Source of the DNA: Gemmobacter megaterium
Lineage (GTDB): Bacteria; Pseudomonadota; Alphaproteobacteria; Rhodobacterales; Rhodobacteraceae
DNA: 64,000 nucleotides
Reading direction: 5' to 3'
Assembly (NCBI RefSeq): GCF_900156815.1
Contig: NZ_FTOT01000005.1
Span: 265,588-329,587 of the forward strand
Part shown: one piece after another, positions 18,614 through 27,548 of the stretch
Layout: every line of letters begins with the position of its first letter
How positions within the stretch are numbered: position 1 is the first letter of the stretch
Notes under the pieces: generated by a model
Database searches by the model: none
Told to the model about the DNA's origin: nothing
The model's input: only the letters and a program-made list of their open reading frames with translations
Made by a program: the position numbers and the translations under genes

Positions 18614-19180
18614 TCAGTTCAGGCGCTTGCCGACTTCGGTGATCGACGAATCGATCAGGGCGCCCGCATTCTCGCCTGCCATCTGCTTGGCCAGCACATC
18701 GCCGGCTGCCGCCACCGCCACCGCAATGGCGCGTTCGCGCACCTCGCGGATGGCCGAAGTTTCTGCCGCAGCGATCTGCTCTTCTGCCGCCTGAAGCTTG
18801 CGCGCGATAGAGGACGCGAGATCGGCCTTGGCCGCCGCCGCCGCATTCGATGCGTCGGACTGGGCGTTCGCCACGATACGCTCCACCTGCTCCTTGGCTT
18901 CCTTGAGCTTGCGGTCGTAGCTGGCCAGAAGAGCCTTGGCTTCGTCGCGAAGCTTGCGGGCGGTCTCGAGATCTTCCTGGATCTTCGCCGCACGTTTGTC
19001 CAGCAAGCCGGACAACATGGCCGGAACCTTGAAGTACACCAGGATGCCGACAAAGATCAGGAATGCAATCAACACCGTAAAGTTGGTGTTCTGCAACGAG
19101 AAGAACGGGCCAGAGGCTGCGTGGGCAGGCACGGCGGCGCCGGTCAGCAGGGCCGGAAGGATGATACGCATGGCCTTCAT
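18614..19180 (-). CDS. atpF: ATP synthase F0 subunit b
   Basis: A 188-residue peripheral-stalk subunit with a short N-terminal leader, one hydrophobic segment (about residues 30-52, [18 protein letters not shown]) and a long charged Ala/Glu/Lys-rich helix that dimerises with b'. It links the membrane a subunit to the F1 head. It is the last gene of the F0 operon, overlaps the preceding b' gene by four bases and is followed by a strong hairpin. The N-terminus ([12 protein letters not shown]) resembles a signal peptide, as in several alphaproteobacterial b subunits. Confidence 0.92.
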   Translation of the reverse strand: MKAMRIILPALLTGAAVPAHAASGPFFSLQNTNFTVLIAFLIFVGILVYFKVPAMLSGLLDKRAAKIQEDLETARKLRDEAKALLASYDRKLKEAKEQVERIVANAQSDASNAAAAAKADLASSIARKLQAAEEQIAAAETSAIREVRERAIAVAVAAAGDVLAKQMAGENAGALIDSSITEVGKRLN

Positions 19181-19734
19181 CCTTTCAACCGGGCGCTGAC
19201 CGCAGACGTCACGCTGCGGGCATCGGCCTTGCCACCAAGGGCAAGAACCAGTTCCTTGGCGGTGTCCTTGGCAACTTCGGTCACGCTTTCCAGCGCAGAC
19301 GCGCGGATTTCACCGATGCGGCGCTCGGACTCTGCCGCGCGTGCGGCAATCTCTGCATCCGCCTTGGCGGTTGCTGCATCGAGATCCGCCTGAATCTCTG
19401 CCTTGGCAGCGGCAACAATGCGCGCAGCCTCGGACCGTGCATCGGCCAATGCCTGGATATAGGCGGCCTCTGCGTCTTTTGCCTTCTGCTTCAGTTCCTC
19501 GGCAGCGGCCAGATCATTGGTGATCGTGCCCTTGCGTTCAGCCAGCACTGCGCCGATGCGGGGCATGGCGATGCGGGTCAGCAGCAGATAGATCAGAACC
19601 AGCGCAACAAGGAGCCAGAAGATCTGGTTGGGAACCCAGTCAACGCAAAGCTGCGGCATCCCGATGGCGCCACCGTTGGCATCCACACAGGTTCCGGCAA
19701 CCTCTTCGAGGATGGGGATGGGATGATTTGCCAT
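19177..19734 (-). CDS. atpX: ATP synthase F0 subunit b'
   Basis: A 185-residue b-type stalk subunit with one transmembrane segment (about residues 33-53, [14 protein letters not shown]) followed by a long Ala/Glu-rich helix. Photosynthetic and related alphaproteobacteria carry two diverged b subunits, b and b', that form a heterodimer; the pair here fits that pattern. It lies between atpE and atpF, the usual order. A stable hairpin separates it from atpE, which is needed in more copies. Confidence 0.9.
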   Translation of the reverse strand: MANHPIPILEEVAGTCVDANGGAIGMPQLCVDWVPNQIFWLLVALVLIYLLLTRIAMPRIGAVLAERKGTITNDLAAAEELKQKAKDAEAAYIQALADARSEAARIVAAAKAEIQADLDAATAKADAEIAARAAESERRIGEIRASALESVTEVAKDTAKELVLALGGKADARSVTSAVSARLKG

Positions 19735-19770
19735 GTGAATCCTCCAACGGAACCATTCTTGATCAGATGC

Positions 19771-19795
19771 GGCGCCGGGTCATCGGCCCGGCGCC
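19771..19795 (-). promoter_or_regulatory. Intercistronic hairpin downstream of atpE
   Basis: GGCGCCGGG and CCCGGCGCC form a 9-bp GC stem around a seven-base loop, 26 bp after the atpE stop and before the b' gene. It may stabilise the atpE message or limit read-through, which suits the high c-subunit stoichiometry. Confidence 0.55.
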
Positions 19796-19820
19796 AGATC
19801 CATCCGGAAGGTGCCCTGGA

Positions 19821-20057
19821 TCAGACGGCAAACATCAGCAGCAGGGCGATCAGGAACGAGAAGATCCCGAGCGCTTCGGCAAAGGCGATGCCGACGAACA
19901 GCGTCGCGGTCTGGCCAGCAGCCGCCGACGGGTTGCGCAGGGCGCCAGCCAGGAAGTTCCCGGCAATGTTGCCCACGCCGATCCCGGCGCCGCCCAGACC
20001 AAAAGCCGCGAGGCCAGCACCGATGTATTTGCCCAGCAGAGCGAGTTCGCCTTCCAT
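19821..20057 (-). CDS. atpE: ATP synthase F0 subunit c
   Basis: A 78-residue proteolipid with two transmembrane helices joined by a polar loop containing RNP. The Gly-rich first helix ([21 protein letters not shown]) and the carboxylate in the second helix (FAEALGIF, Glu at about residue 61) are diagnostic: that Glu carries the transported proton in the rotating c-ring. Length and sequence match alphaproteobacterial AtpE. It sits between atpB and the b' gene. Confidence 0.96.
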   Translation of the reverse strand: MEGELALLGKYIGAGLAAFGLGGAGIGVGNIAGNFLAGALRNPSAAAGQTATLFVGIAFAEALGIFSFLIALLLMFAV

Positions 20058-20102
20058 GTGGTGTCTCCTTGAGTTGGAATGGCTGAGATAGGGAACCGAA
20101 CC

Positions 20103-20846
20103 TTAGTGGTGAGCGTCGCCCACCGCGTCCTTGAGATAGACGCAGGTCAGGATGGTGAACACATAGGCCTGAACAAAGGCCACGAGCAGTTCCAGCGCAT
20201 AGATCCCGACCATCGCGGCAATGGCGACAGGGGAAACCAGCACGGCGGCTGCAAATCCGGCAAACACCTTGAGCACGGCGTGACCGGCCATCAGGTTGCC
20301 CGCAAGACGAATGGAATGCGAGACGGGGCGCACGAAATACGAGATCACCTCGATCACGGCAAGAACCGGACGCAAGGCCAGCGGCGCCGACGACACCCAG
20401 AACATCGACAGGAAGCCGACGCCCTTGCGTGCCAGACCGATGAGCGTCACACCGAGGAACACGCCCATCGCAAGGACGACAGTCACAGCGACATGGCTGG
20501 TGGTGGTGAAACTGCCGGGGATCAGACCCAGCACGTTTGCACAGAGAATGAACAGGAACAGCGTCAGAACATAGGGGAAGTATTTTACCCCCTCATGGCC
20601 AGCAACCTCTTCCACCATGTTGTGGATGAAGCCATACAGCACCTCTGCCACCGACTGGCTGCGCGTCGGCACGATGGCGCGGCGACGGGTGCCAAGCACC
20701 ATCAGCGCACCAACGGCAAGCACCGCCAGCATCAGCCAAAGCGTGACGTTGGTCGGGGTATACCAGTACACCGGACCATCCCCGAACAGGGGCTTCACGA
20801 TGAACTGGTCCATCGGATGGATCGGAAGACCGCCTTCAGCCGCCAC
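20103..20846 (-). CDS. atpB: ATP synthase F0 subunit a
   Basis: A 247-residue polytopic membrane protein. It contains the conserved Arg of the proton channel in [12 protein letters not shown] (about residues 178-189) and the C-terminal [22 protein letters not shown] select the GTG at 20846 ([14 protein letters not shown]), preceded by GAGGGA and two bases after the atpI stop; this gives the usual length. A 388-codon open frame extends further upstream but runs through atpI in another frame and is not the protein. Confidence 0.94.
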   Translation of the reverse strand: MAAEGGLPIHPMDQFIVKPLFGDGPVYWYTPTNVTLWLMLAVLAVGALMVLGTRRRAIVPTRSQSVAEVLYGFIHNMVEEVAGHEGVKYFPYVLTLFLFILCANVLGLIPGSFTTTSHVAVTVVLAMGVFLGVTLIGLARKGVGFLSMFWVSSAPLALRPVLAVIEVISYFVRPVSHSIRLAGNLMAGHAVLKVFAGFAAAVLVSPVAIAAMVGIYALELLVAFVQAYVFTILTCVYLKDAVGDAHH

Positions 20847-20848
20847 GT

Positions 20849-21175
20849 CTAGTCCCTCTTCTCGTTGCCGAGGTCTGACCCGGCTTGTTTTCCCAACTCC
20901 GCCGCAGTGCGGAGCATCGTCCTGATCCCGGCCGCAAAGCCCAGCAGGACGAACACAACCATCAGGATCGGCTTGGTCCCGAACAGGCTGTCCAGTCCGT
21001 AGCCGATCGCCAGTCCGAGCCCCATGCCCGCAACCAGCTCCATCACCATGCGCCAGGCAGCCTCGCCATGGCCGATACCGCCCATTCCGCGCGAGGCCGG
21101 TTTTTCCTTGGCCTTCAACGCGGCGAGCCGGTCTTCCAACGCCTTCAGTCGGGCAGGATCCGGGTCTTCCGCCAT
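20849..21175 (-). CDS. atpI: ATP synthase assembly protein AtpI/AtpZ
   Basis: A 108-residue protein with a charged N-terminal helical region and two hydrophobic segments (about 53-70 and 76-94). This is the AtpI/AtpZ layout; these proteins help assemble the c-ring or transport Mg/Ca with F0. It is the first gene of the F0 operon, two bases before the atpB start. A promoter with -35 TTGACT and -10 TAGGTT lies about 30 bp upstream of its ATG. Confidence 0.85.
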   Translation of the reverse strand: MAEDPDPARLKALEDRLAALKAKEKPASRGMGGIGHGEAAWRMVMELVAGMGLGLAIGYGLDSLFGTKPILMVVFVLLGFAAGIRTMLRTAAELGKQAGSDLGNEKRD

Positions 21176-21204
21176 GCGTCGGGGCCCCTTTTGCAGTCCG
21201 GCGC

Positions 21205-21233
21205 AACCTAAGTGTCACCGCCGCGTGAGTCAA
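21205..21233 (-). promoter_or_regulatory. Promoter of the F0 ATP synthase operon
   Basis: On the reverse strand TTGACT (21233-21228) and TAGGTT (21210-21205) are separated by 17 bp, about 30 bp before the atpI ATG. The spacing and -35 are good for a sigma-70 promoter; no competing element is evident. Confidence 0.6.
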
Positions 21234-21355
21234 TACGGCATCCACACACCGAAAGAATGAACAAGGCATTGATATTTAAAACAAAATCAAGATAGCGAGC
21301 TTTTCGGACCGCCGCCCCTGCCGCAGCGCAGCGGCCATGACATTCAACCCGTCGG

Positions 21356-21384
21356 TTGACCTTTGGGCCGCCGACCGCTACCCC
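21356..21384 (+). promoter_or_regulatory. Candidate promoter of the ArsR-family gene
   Basis: TTGACC (21356-21361) and TACCCC (21379-21384) lie 17 bp apart, about 38 bp upstream of the arsR-like ATG. The -35 is good and the -10 poor. Confidence 0.35.
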
Positions 21385-21422
21385 TGTTGCGTCCAGAGGC
21401 CGTTGCAGCCCGGCAGAGGTCC

Positions 21423-21824
21423 ATGACAGACGACGCGCTTTCCGCAACCTTCGCGGCCCTTGCCGACCCGACGCGGCGGGCAATTCTTGCGTTGCTGCTG
21501 GAGGACGATATGGCCGTGACAGATGTGGCGGCCCCGTTCGACATGTCGCTGGCCGCAATCTCCAAGCATTTGCAAATCCTGGCAGAGGCCCGATTGATCA
21601 GCCAGGAAAAGCGCGGGCGCCTGAAATGGTGCAAGCTAGAGCCTGACGGGTTGCGCGCGGCGTCTGTGTGGATGCAGGGATTCGGTCAGTTCGACCCCGT
21701 GGACCTGGACGGATTCGAACGCTTTCTGGCGGCAGAGCTGCAAGAAGATCGGGCAGACCTGCCCCACAGCACCAGCGCCAAAGAGGACTGTCCGCCCCCT
21801 TTGGCCTTTCCCGAAGACATCTAG
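21423..21824 (+). CDS. ArsR-family winged-helix transcriptional regulator
   Basis: A 133-residue regulator. The winged helix-turn-helix is clear: LADPTRRAILALLLEDD at about 12-28, VTDVAAPFDMSLAAISKHLQIL at about 32-53 and the wing RLISQEKRGRLKWCKLEP. No CxC metal motif of the SmtB/ArsR metal sensors is present, so its signal is unknown; such non-metal members often regulate a nearby operon or themselves. AGAGG precedes the ATG at 21423. It converges with an alpha/beta hydrolase gene whose stop lies two bases away. Confidence 0.85.
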   Translation: MTDDALSATFAALADPTRRAILALLLEDDMAVTDVAAPFDMSLAAISKHLQILAEARLISQEKRGRLKWCKLEPDGLRAASVWMQGFGQFDPVDLDGFERFLAAELQEDRADLPHSTSAKEDCPPPLAFPEDI

Positions 21825-21825
21825 A

Positions 21826-22692
21826 TCAAAGCGAAGAGGACGAGAGACTGCCGCGCGCCCGGACGGCAGCGAGCCATTCGCCAAGCGCGGCCACCGCCTC
21901 CGGTTCATCAAGGAACGGAATATGCGCGCGGTCCGGCACTTCGGCAAAGATCATGTCGGGGCGGCGGCGACGCATTTCGGCCGTGGCCTCGGCGCCCAGC
22001 AGATCCGTATTCGCGCCCCGGATCAACGCCAGCGGCATCCCCGCGCAGGCATCGAACAGCGGCCAGAGATCCGGGGAGCCATTCTTGAACGCATCGAGGA
22101 AGGACTCGCGGAGCGCCGGATCATAGTTGATCTTCAACCCGCCCTTGCCATCCGGCATGGCGTGGCGCTGCGCCTCTTCAAGCCAGCGGCTTTCGGGCAC
22201 ATTGTCCATGCCCGGATTGCCGGCCGGCAAGACCGCTGCATACTCCTCGATGGTCCGGGCGGCGGGATTGCGGCCGACATAATCCTTGATGCGGCCCAGA
22301 CCCTCCCAGTCCAGTTGCGGGCCGACATCGTTCAGGCACAGGCCCGCCACACGCTCCTTGGCGGTGGCCCCCAGGAACATGCCGATCATGCCCCCCCGCG
22401 ACGTGCCCAGCACAGCCGCGCGGCCAATCCCCAGATGGTCGAGCAGTTCGACCGCATCCTTGCCTTCGCGCGGGACGGTATAGGTGGCGGCGCCCGTCCA
22501 GTCGGACTCGCCCCTGCCCCGGTAGTCCATCCGGATCACCCGCCAGCCCGCTGGCAGATGCGGCAGCATGTAATCGAAGTCGCTGGTATTACGGGTCAGC
22601 CCCGACAGGCACAGAAGCGGCAGCCCCTCGCCCTGATCGACATAGGCGATGCTCGCGCCGTCCGAGGCCGTGAAGCGGTGTTTGGTGGTCAT
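21826..22692 (-). CDS. Alpha/beta-fold hydrolase
   Basis: A 288-residue alpha/beta hydrolase with the nucleophile elbow GTSRGG (about residues 98-103, Ser100), an Asp candidate in RGANTDLLGAE and the catalytic His in PDRAHIPFLDEPEAV near the C-terminus. The oxyanion-side motif is LSGLTRNTSDFD. It resembles soluble esterases and acid hydrolases of the 3-oxoadipate enol-lactonase type, but substrate cannot be deduced. It lies alone between arsR (convergent) and irr (same strand, about 70 bp upstream). Confidence 0.82.
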   Translation of the reverse strand: MTTKHRFTASDGASIAYVDQGEGLPLLCLSGLTRNTSDFDYMLPHLPAGWRVIRMDYRGRGESDWTGAATYTVPREGKDAVELLDHLGIGRAAVLGTSRGGMIGMFLGATAKERVAGLCLNDVGPQLDWEGLGRIKDYVGRNPAARTIEEYAAVLPAGNPGMDNVPESRWLEEAQRHAMPDGKGGLKINYDPALRESFLDAFKNGSPDLWPLFDACAGMPLALIRGANTDLLGAEATAEMRRRRPDMIFAEVPDRAHIPFLDEPEAVAALGEWLAAVRARGSLSSSSL

Positions 22693-22761
22693 TGCGGGAC
22701 TCTTGCTGTCAGGCGATACCCTGCCAAGCTGGCACAGACCAGCGGCTGGGGAAACCCCCGA

Positions 22762-23202
22762 TCAGGAGATCCGGCGCAGCCGGATGACCACATCCACGCG
22801 GGAAACCTCGGTCCCGTCAGGCGCCTTGGGCAGACTGACGATGTTCAGCCCTTCGGAAGGCGCATCGGTAAGTTCGGCGGTGTCTTCCCAGAAGAAATGC
22901 GGATGATCGTCGATGCGCGTATCAAAATAGCTGCGCGCGCCGTCAACCGTGACTTCCTGCATCAGCCCGACGTCACAGAATGCCCTGAGCGTATTGTAAA
23001 CCGTCGCAAGCGACACTTTCTCGCCGGTCTCCAGCGTCGCAGCGAACAGGCTTTCCGCCGTCACGTGCCGGTCACACCCATCGCCGACAAGCAAGGCCGC
23101 CAATGTCTGGCGCTGGCGCGTCGGGCGCAACCCCGCGCGTGCAAGCCAGGCAACGCCGCGATCCAGCGCATCGGTGGTCATGGGGGCAAGTGCGTCATAC
23201 AT
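22762..23202 (-). CDS. irr: Irr-type Fur-family iron response regulator
   Basis: A Fur-family regulator of about 146 residues. The winged helix includes GLRPTRQRQTLAALLVG and VSLATVYNTLRAFCDVGLM; the Irr-like metal or heme region is DGARSYFDTRIDDHPHFFWED. The N-terminal heme motif (GCP) of Bradyrhizobium Irr is absent, as in Rhodobacteraceae homologues. Irr represses or activates iron and heme genes under iron limitation. The start is uncertain: ATG at 23202 is used, since the longer frame begins at a TTG that also forms the TTGACA of a possible -35. It is divergent from the GlsB-like gene. Confidence 0.85.
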   Translation of the reverse strand: MYDALAPMTTDALDRGVAWLARAGLRPTRQRQTLAALLVGDGCDRHVTAESLFAATLETGEKVSLATVYNTLRAFCDVGLMQEVTVDGARSYFDTRIDDHPHFFWEDTAELTDAPSEGLNIVSLPKAPDGTEVSRVDVVIRLRRIS

Positions 23203-23322
23203 GTCTTTGAAATAGGGCTGCGGGCCTATGTTTTCAATGCCAAATGTCAAGTGCGCACAAACGCTTCACACAACGTTGCGCACGAGGCATAGTGGCGCGG
23301 CGACGTCAGGCAGGAGATTGGA

Positions 23323-23562
23323 ATGCCGATACTGATGCTGGTGATCGTCGGGGCCGCCGCCGGGTTTCTGGCCACAAGATTGATGAAACTGGATGCCGAT
23401 GTGCCCACCACGATCGCCATTGGCGTGTTCGGCGCGCTGATTGGCGGGCTGGTCTTGCGGGCGCTGATCACCATGGCGGGCTGGGCTGCCGGCTTCGTGG
23501 GGGCGGTTATGGGGGCGATGCTGCTGATCTGGCTGTGGCGCGTCTGGTCCGCCCGGCGCTAG
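23323..23562 (+). CDS. GlsB/YeaQ/YmgE-family small membrane protein
   Basis: A 79-residue hydrophobic protein with three likely transmembrane segments (about 2-18, 29-46, 50-73) and Gly-rich helices (VIVGAAAGFLATR, GVFGALIGGLV). This fits the transglycosylase-associated (GlsB/YeaQ/YmgE) family, often linked to general stress response, with no settled biochemical role. AGGAG lies about nine bases upstream of the ATG. It is divergent from irr and convergent with map. Confidence 0.75.
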   Translation: MPILMLVIVGAAAGFLATRLMKLDADVPTTIAIGVFGALIGGLVLRALITMAGWAAGFVGAVMGAMLLIWLWRVWSARR

Positions 23563-23576
23563 ACGCCTGGCTGGCC

Positions 23577-24326
23577 CTATCCGGGCAGCGTCACGACAAT
23601 CGGCCCGCGCTCTGTCGCCACGACCGTATGCTCGTACTGGACGACCGGCGCGCGCGGATCGCTATACAGCGTCCAGCCATCCGCCCCGAGATCTGCCCAA
23701 AGCCCGCCGGTCGACAAGAACGGCTCGACCGTCATCACCAGACCCTTGGTGATGCGGCGCTTCTCACGCCGCGAAGGCCAGGTGGCGATTTCCTCGGGAT
23801 ATTCATGCAGCGACCGGCCGACGCCATGGCTGGCTAGATTGCGGATGAGCGTGTAGCCGCGCTCGGAGGCAAAGCGCCCGATGGCCTTGCCAATACCGGC
23901 AAGCGGCCTGTCCGCAGCGACCTGGGCAATCCCGATCTGCATCGCCCGTCTGCCATCGCGGCACAGGCGATCCAGCGAGGGGCGGACCTGACCGACACGG
24001 AATGTCGCGCCGGTATCGGCGAAATACCCGTTCTTGGAGGCTGAAACGTCGATATTCACCAGATCCCCCGGTGCGATCACGCGATCACCGGGAATGCCGT
24101 GGGCAATCTCCTCGTTCACGCTGATGCAGGTGGCACCGGGAAATTCATATGTGGATTCCGGGGCGGACCGGGCCCCTTCGCGGTCCAGGTTCTTGCGCCC
24201 GATCTCGTCGAGCTCGCGCGTGGTCATGCCCGGCTCCATGGCCCTGGACATCAGTTGCATGGTGTTCGCGACGATCTGGCCGATCATCCTCAGCCCGTCC
24301 AGTTCGTCCTGCCTGGTGATCGTCAT
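23577..24326 (-). CDS. map: Type I methionine aminopeptidase
   Basis: A 249-residue pita-bread-fold metalloprotease that removes initiator methionine. Metal ligands are visible in VNIDVSASKNGYFADTGATF (two Asp), GVGRSLHEYP (His), MTVEPF (Glu) and the final Glu in YEHTVV. In the second-site loop the usual GHGIG appears as SHGVGRSLHE. I choose the ATG at 24326 (MTITRQDEL), preceded by GAGGGAGCC; the longer frame has no family match. The substrate-side His in CISVNEEIAHGIP is present. Some alphaproteobacteria have several map copies, so this need not be the only one. Confidence 0.9.
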   Translation of the reverse strand: MTITRQDELDGLRMIGQIVANTMQLMSRAMEPGMTTRELDEIGRKNLDREGARSAPESTYEFPGATCISVNEEIAHGIPGDRVIAPGDLVNIDVSASKNGYFADTGATFRVGQVRPSLDRLCRDGRRAMQIGIAQVAADRPLAGIGKAIGRFASERGYTLIRNLASHGVGRSLHEYPEEIATWPSRREKRRITKGLVMTVEPFLSTGGLWADLGADGWTLYSDPRAPVVQYEHTVVATERGPIVVTLPG

Positions 24327-24461
24327 CCTGCGGCTCCCTCGGGACTGGTGATGTGACAGGCGTCTCCGGGCCCGGCGATCCGCAAGCGTGGCCGCCACCC
24401 GCAGATGCGGGGCAGCGGCCCGAGTTTCCATATCACCTGACGCGCTGAACCGCTGGCCATG

Positions 24462-27400
24462 TCAGGCGGTACCGAACTTTTTCTCGACATCCTGCTTGTG
24501 CAACAGATAGTCGGCATCGCTGCGCGAGATCAGGGTGTAGAACATGGGCACGACAAACAAGGTGAACAATGTTCCGATGATCAGGCCGGTAAAGATGACC
24601 AACCCCATCGCCTGACGCGCGGCCGCCCCGGCGCCTTCGGCGATGATCAGCGGGACCACGGCCAGGGCCATGGCGGCGGTGGTCATCAGGATCGGGCGCA
24701 GGCGGGTCTTGGCCGCTGCGACGATGGCCTGACGGCGCGACAACGCATGATCCTCGCGCTGCTGATTGGCGAATTCGACCATCAGGATGCCGTGCTTGGT
24801 GATCAACCCGATCAGCGTGATCAGCCCGACCTGCGTATAGATGTTCAGCGTGCTCACACCCAGATACAGTGGCAGCATCGCGCCGAAGATCGACAGCGGG
24901 ACCGACATCATGATGATGAACGGGTCACGGAAGCTCTCGAACTGGGCGGCCAGCACCAGGTAGATCACCACCAAAGCCGCAGCGAATGCCAGGACGATGG
25001 TGTTCCCTTCGGATTTCTCCAGCCGCGACTGGCCGGAATAGTCGATGAAAAATCCGTCGGGCAGCACTTCGGCCGCGATCCGGTCCAGTTCTGCCAGGGC
25101 AACGCCAGTGGACAGGCCGGGCATCGGCATGGCCGACAGCGTGGCAGAGTTCAACTGGTTGAACTGCTCGATCGCCGCCGCCGCGACTCCGGGGTTGAGT
25201 GTCACGACCGACGACAGGGGCACCATATCGCCCGAGCGCGAACGGACAAAGAACTCGGTCAGCTTCTCGGGGTTGTCACGCCATTCGCGCGGCACCTGGG
25301 TGATCACGTCGTAGCTGTTGGAATCGCGGTCGAACTGGGCGATTGCCGCGCCGCCGACCAAAAGGCCCAGGGTGCTGCCGATTTCCGAAACCGACACGCC
25401 CAACTGGGCCGCACGGTCCCGGTCGATGGTCACTCTGACCTGCGGCGCATCAAAGGCAAGGCTGTTCTGCACCACAATGAACATGCCGCTGGCCATCGCC
25501 TTGGCGCGGATCTCATCGGCGATTTCCACCACCCGTTCGGGGGCATGGATCGACTGGATCACCATAGAGATGGGCAGACCGCCCCCCGCGCCCGGCAACG
25601 AGGGCGGGGCGAACACATAGCCCTGCAAGCCCGGCGCCCCGTCCAGAATGCCCTGGATCTCCGTCTGGATCTCCTTCTGGCTGCGCTCACGCTCTGACCA
25701 GTCCTTCAGCGGCCAGATGTAGAAGCCGGTGTTGGTCGCGCCGCCCATACCCGCCACCGAGAACGAGGTCTGCACCTCGGGGATATCCGCCGTGCGGCGG
25801 GCGATCTCGGAGGTGAAGGTATCGGTATAGTCCAGCGTCGCATAGCGCGGGCCATTCAGGATGGCGAACAAGCCGCCGCTGTCCTCCTCGGGCGCCAGTT
25901 CGGACGAGGTGTTCAGGAACATGAACCCCGTCGCGCCCAGCAGCGCCGCCACCATCAGCAGCGTCACAGGCCGGTAATCCAGCGACGACGACACCCGCCG
26001 CTCATACCAGTTCGCAAGGCCGGTCAGGGTCTTGTCGACAATCCGCTGGAACCGCCCCGGTGCCCCATGATGCAGAAGGCGGGCCGACATGGTTGGCGTG
26101 ATGACCAAGGCCACGATACCCGAGATGATCACGGACCCCGCCAGCGTCAGCGCAAATTCGGTGAACAACGATCCGGTCAGCCCCCCGGTAAACGCAAGCG
26201 GCGCCAGCACGGCGGCCAGCGTGATGGTCATGGCGATGACAGGCCCGGTGATTTCCTTCATGCCGGTAATCGCGGCGCGGGCGGGGCTCTGACCTTCGTC
26301 GATATGGCGGTGGATATTCTCCACCACGACGATGGCGTCGTCCACGACCAGACCGATGGCCAGCACCATGGCCAACAGCGTCAGCAGGTTGATGGAATAC
26401 CCCAGAGCCAGCATGATTGCACACACCCCGATCAGCGACAGGGGAATGGTGACGATGGGCATCAGCACCGACCGGAACGATCCCAGGAACAGCAGGATCA
26501 CCACCACGACGATGGCCACCGCCTCGGCAATGGTCTTGAACACTTCACTGATCGAGGCCCCGATGGTTTCCGTCGAGTCGTAGACCATGGTGATCGACAT
26601 GCCTTGCGGCAGCGTCTCGTTCAGGCGCGGCAGTTCACCCAGCACATTCGCGGCGACGTCCAACTGGTTCTCGCCCGGAGCGGGCACGATCCCGATGAAG
26701 ATGCCGGGCTTGCCGCCAAAGGTCACGATGGCATCACTGCTGCCAGAGGCCAGTTCGATGGTGGCGACATCGCGCAGCCGGACCACGCCATTCGCACCCT
26801 GGGCCAGCGGCAGGGCGCCAAAGGCTTCGGGCGTCTGGACCGTCGATTCAAGGGTCAGGCTATAGACGAAATACTCGCTCTCGGTCTTGCCCGGCGCCGA
26901 CAGGAAGTTCGACGCCCGGATCGCCGCCAGCACCTCTGACGCCGTGACGCCGCGGGCCGACAGTTGCAGCGGATCCAGCCAGATCCGCATGGCATATTCG
27001 GCGGCCCCCATGATTTCCATCTGCGCCACACCGTCGATATTGGTGACGCGCGGACTGACCACGCGTTCCAGATATTCGGTAAGCTGCTCTGGCGTCATGT
27101 TGGGGTTCTGCACGGCCAGATACATCAGCGCAAAGGTCTGCCCCGTCCCTTTGACGATCACCGGATCCTCGGCATCGGCAGGCAGTTGGCCCCGCACCTG
27201 CTGCACCTTGGACATCACCTCGGTCAGCGCAATATCCGGGTTCGCCCCCAGTTTCATCTGCACCGTGACGACAGAGGCCGAAGGGCGGGACTGGCTGGAA
27301 ACGTAATCGACATTCTCTGTCGTGGACACCGCCGCCGCGATGGGAGAGGTCACGAACCCCTGGATCAGCTCGGGTGCGGCACCGGGATATACCGTGGTGA

Positions 27401-27539
27401 CGGTGATCACCGTCTCTTCCACCTCGGGATATTGACGCACCGGCAGGTTGACTGCCGCCGCCAGGCCCAGGAACAGGATCAGCGCGGCAACAACCGTCGA
27501 CAGGACGGGGCGGCGGATGAAGATTTCGGAAAAATGCAT
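24462..27539 (-). CDS. RND efflux pump permease (HAE1 type), first pair
   Basis: A 1025-residue RND transporter of normal length: 12 transmembrane segments, two large periplasmic loops and the proton-relay Asp pair in VVDDAIVVVENIHRH (about residues 400-414). The N-terminus MHFSEIFIRRPVLSTVVAA is standard. It should form the trimeric inner-membrane pump that exports drugs or other amphiphiles by proton antiport. The adaptor gene ends nine bases upstream. No outer-membrane factor gene follows, so a TolC-like protein encoded elsewhere is likely used. Confidence 0.92.
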   Translation of the reverse strand: MHFSEIFIRRPVLSTVVAALILFLGLAAAVNLPVRQYPEVEETVITVTTVYPGAAPELIQGFVTSPIAAAVSTTENVDYVSSQSRPSASVVTVQMKLGANPDIALTEVMSKVQQVRGQLPADAEDPVIVKGTGQTFALMYLAVQNPNMTPEQLTEYLERVVSPRVTNIDGVAQMEIMGAAEYAMRIWLDPLQLSARGVTASEVLAAIRASNFLSAPGKTESEYFVYSLTLESTVQTPEAFGALPLAQGANGVVRLRDVATIELASGSSDAIVTFGGKPGIFIGIVPAPGENQLDVAANVLGELPRLNETLPQGMSITMVYDSTETIGASISEVFKTIAEAVAIVVVVILLFLGSFRSVLMPIVTIPLSLIGVCAIMLALGYSINLLTLLAMVLAIGLVVDDAIVVVENIHRHIDEGQSPARAAITGMKEITGPVIAMTITLAAVLAPLAFTGGLTGSLFTEFALTLAGSVIISGIVALVITPTMSARLLHHGAPGRFQRIVDKTLTGLANWYERRVSSSLDYRPVTLLMVAALLGATGFMFLNTSSELAPEEDSGGLFAILNGPRYATLDYTDTFTSEIARRTADIPEVQTSFSVAGMGGATNTGFYIWPLKDWSERERSQKEIQTEIQGILDGAPGLQGYVFAPPSLPGAGGGLPISMVIQSIHAPERVVEIADEIRAKAMASGMFIVVQNSLAFDAPQVRVTIDRDRAAQLGVSVSEIGSTLGLLVGGAAIAQFDRDSNSYDVITQVPREWRDNPEKLTEFFVRSRSGDMVPLSSVVTLNPGVAAAAIEQFNQLNSATLSAMPMPGLSTGVALAELDRIAAEVLPDGFFIDYSGQSRLEKSEGNTIVLAFAAALVVIYLVLAAQFESFRDPFIIMMSVPLSIFGAMLPLYLGVSTLNIYTQVGLITLIGLITKHGILMVEFANQQREDHALSRRQAIVAAAKTRLRPILMTTAAMALAVVPLIIAEGAGAAARQAMGLVIFTGLIIGTLFTLFVVPMFYTLISRSDADYLLHKQDVEKKFGTA

Positions 27540-27548
27540 CGCGCGCCC

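Noticed and set aside
20103..21269. A 388-codon version of atpB
   Set aside because: The upstream half overlaps atpI in another frame and is Arg/Gly-rich noise. The GTG at 20846 gives the normal 247 residues and has a ribosome-binding site.
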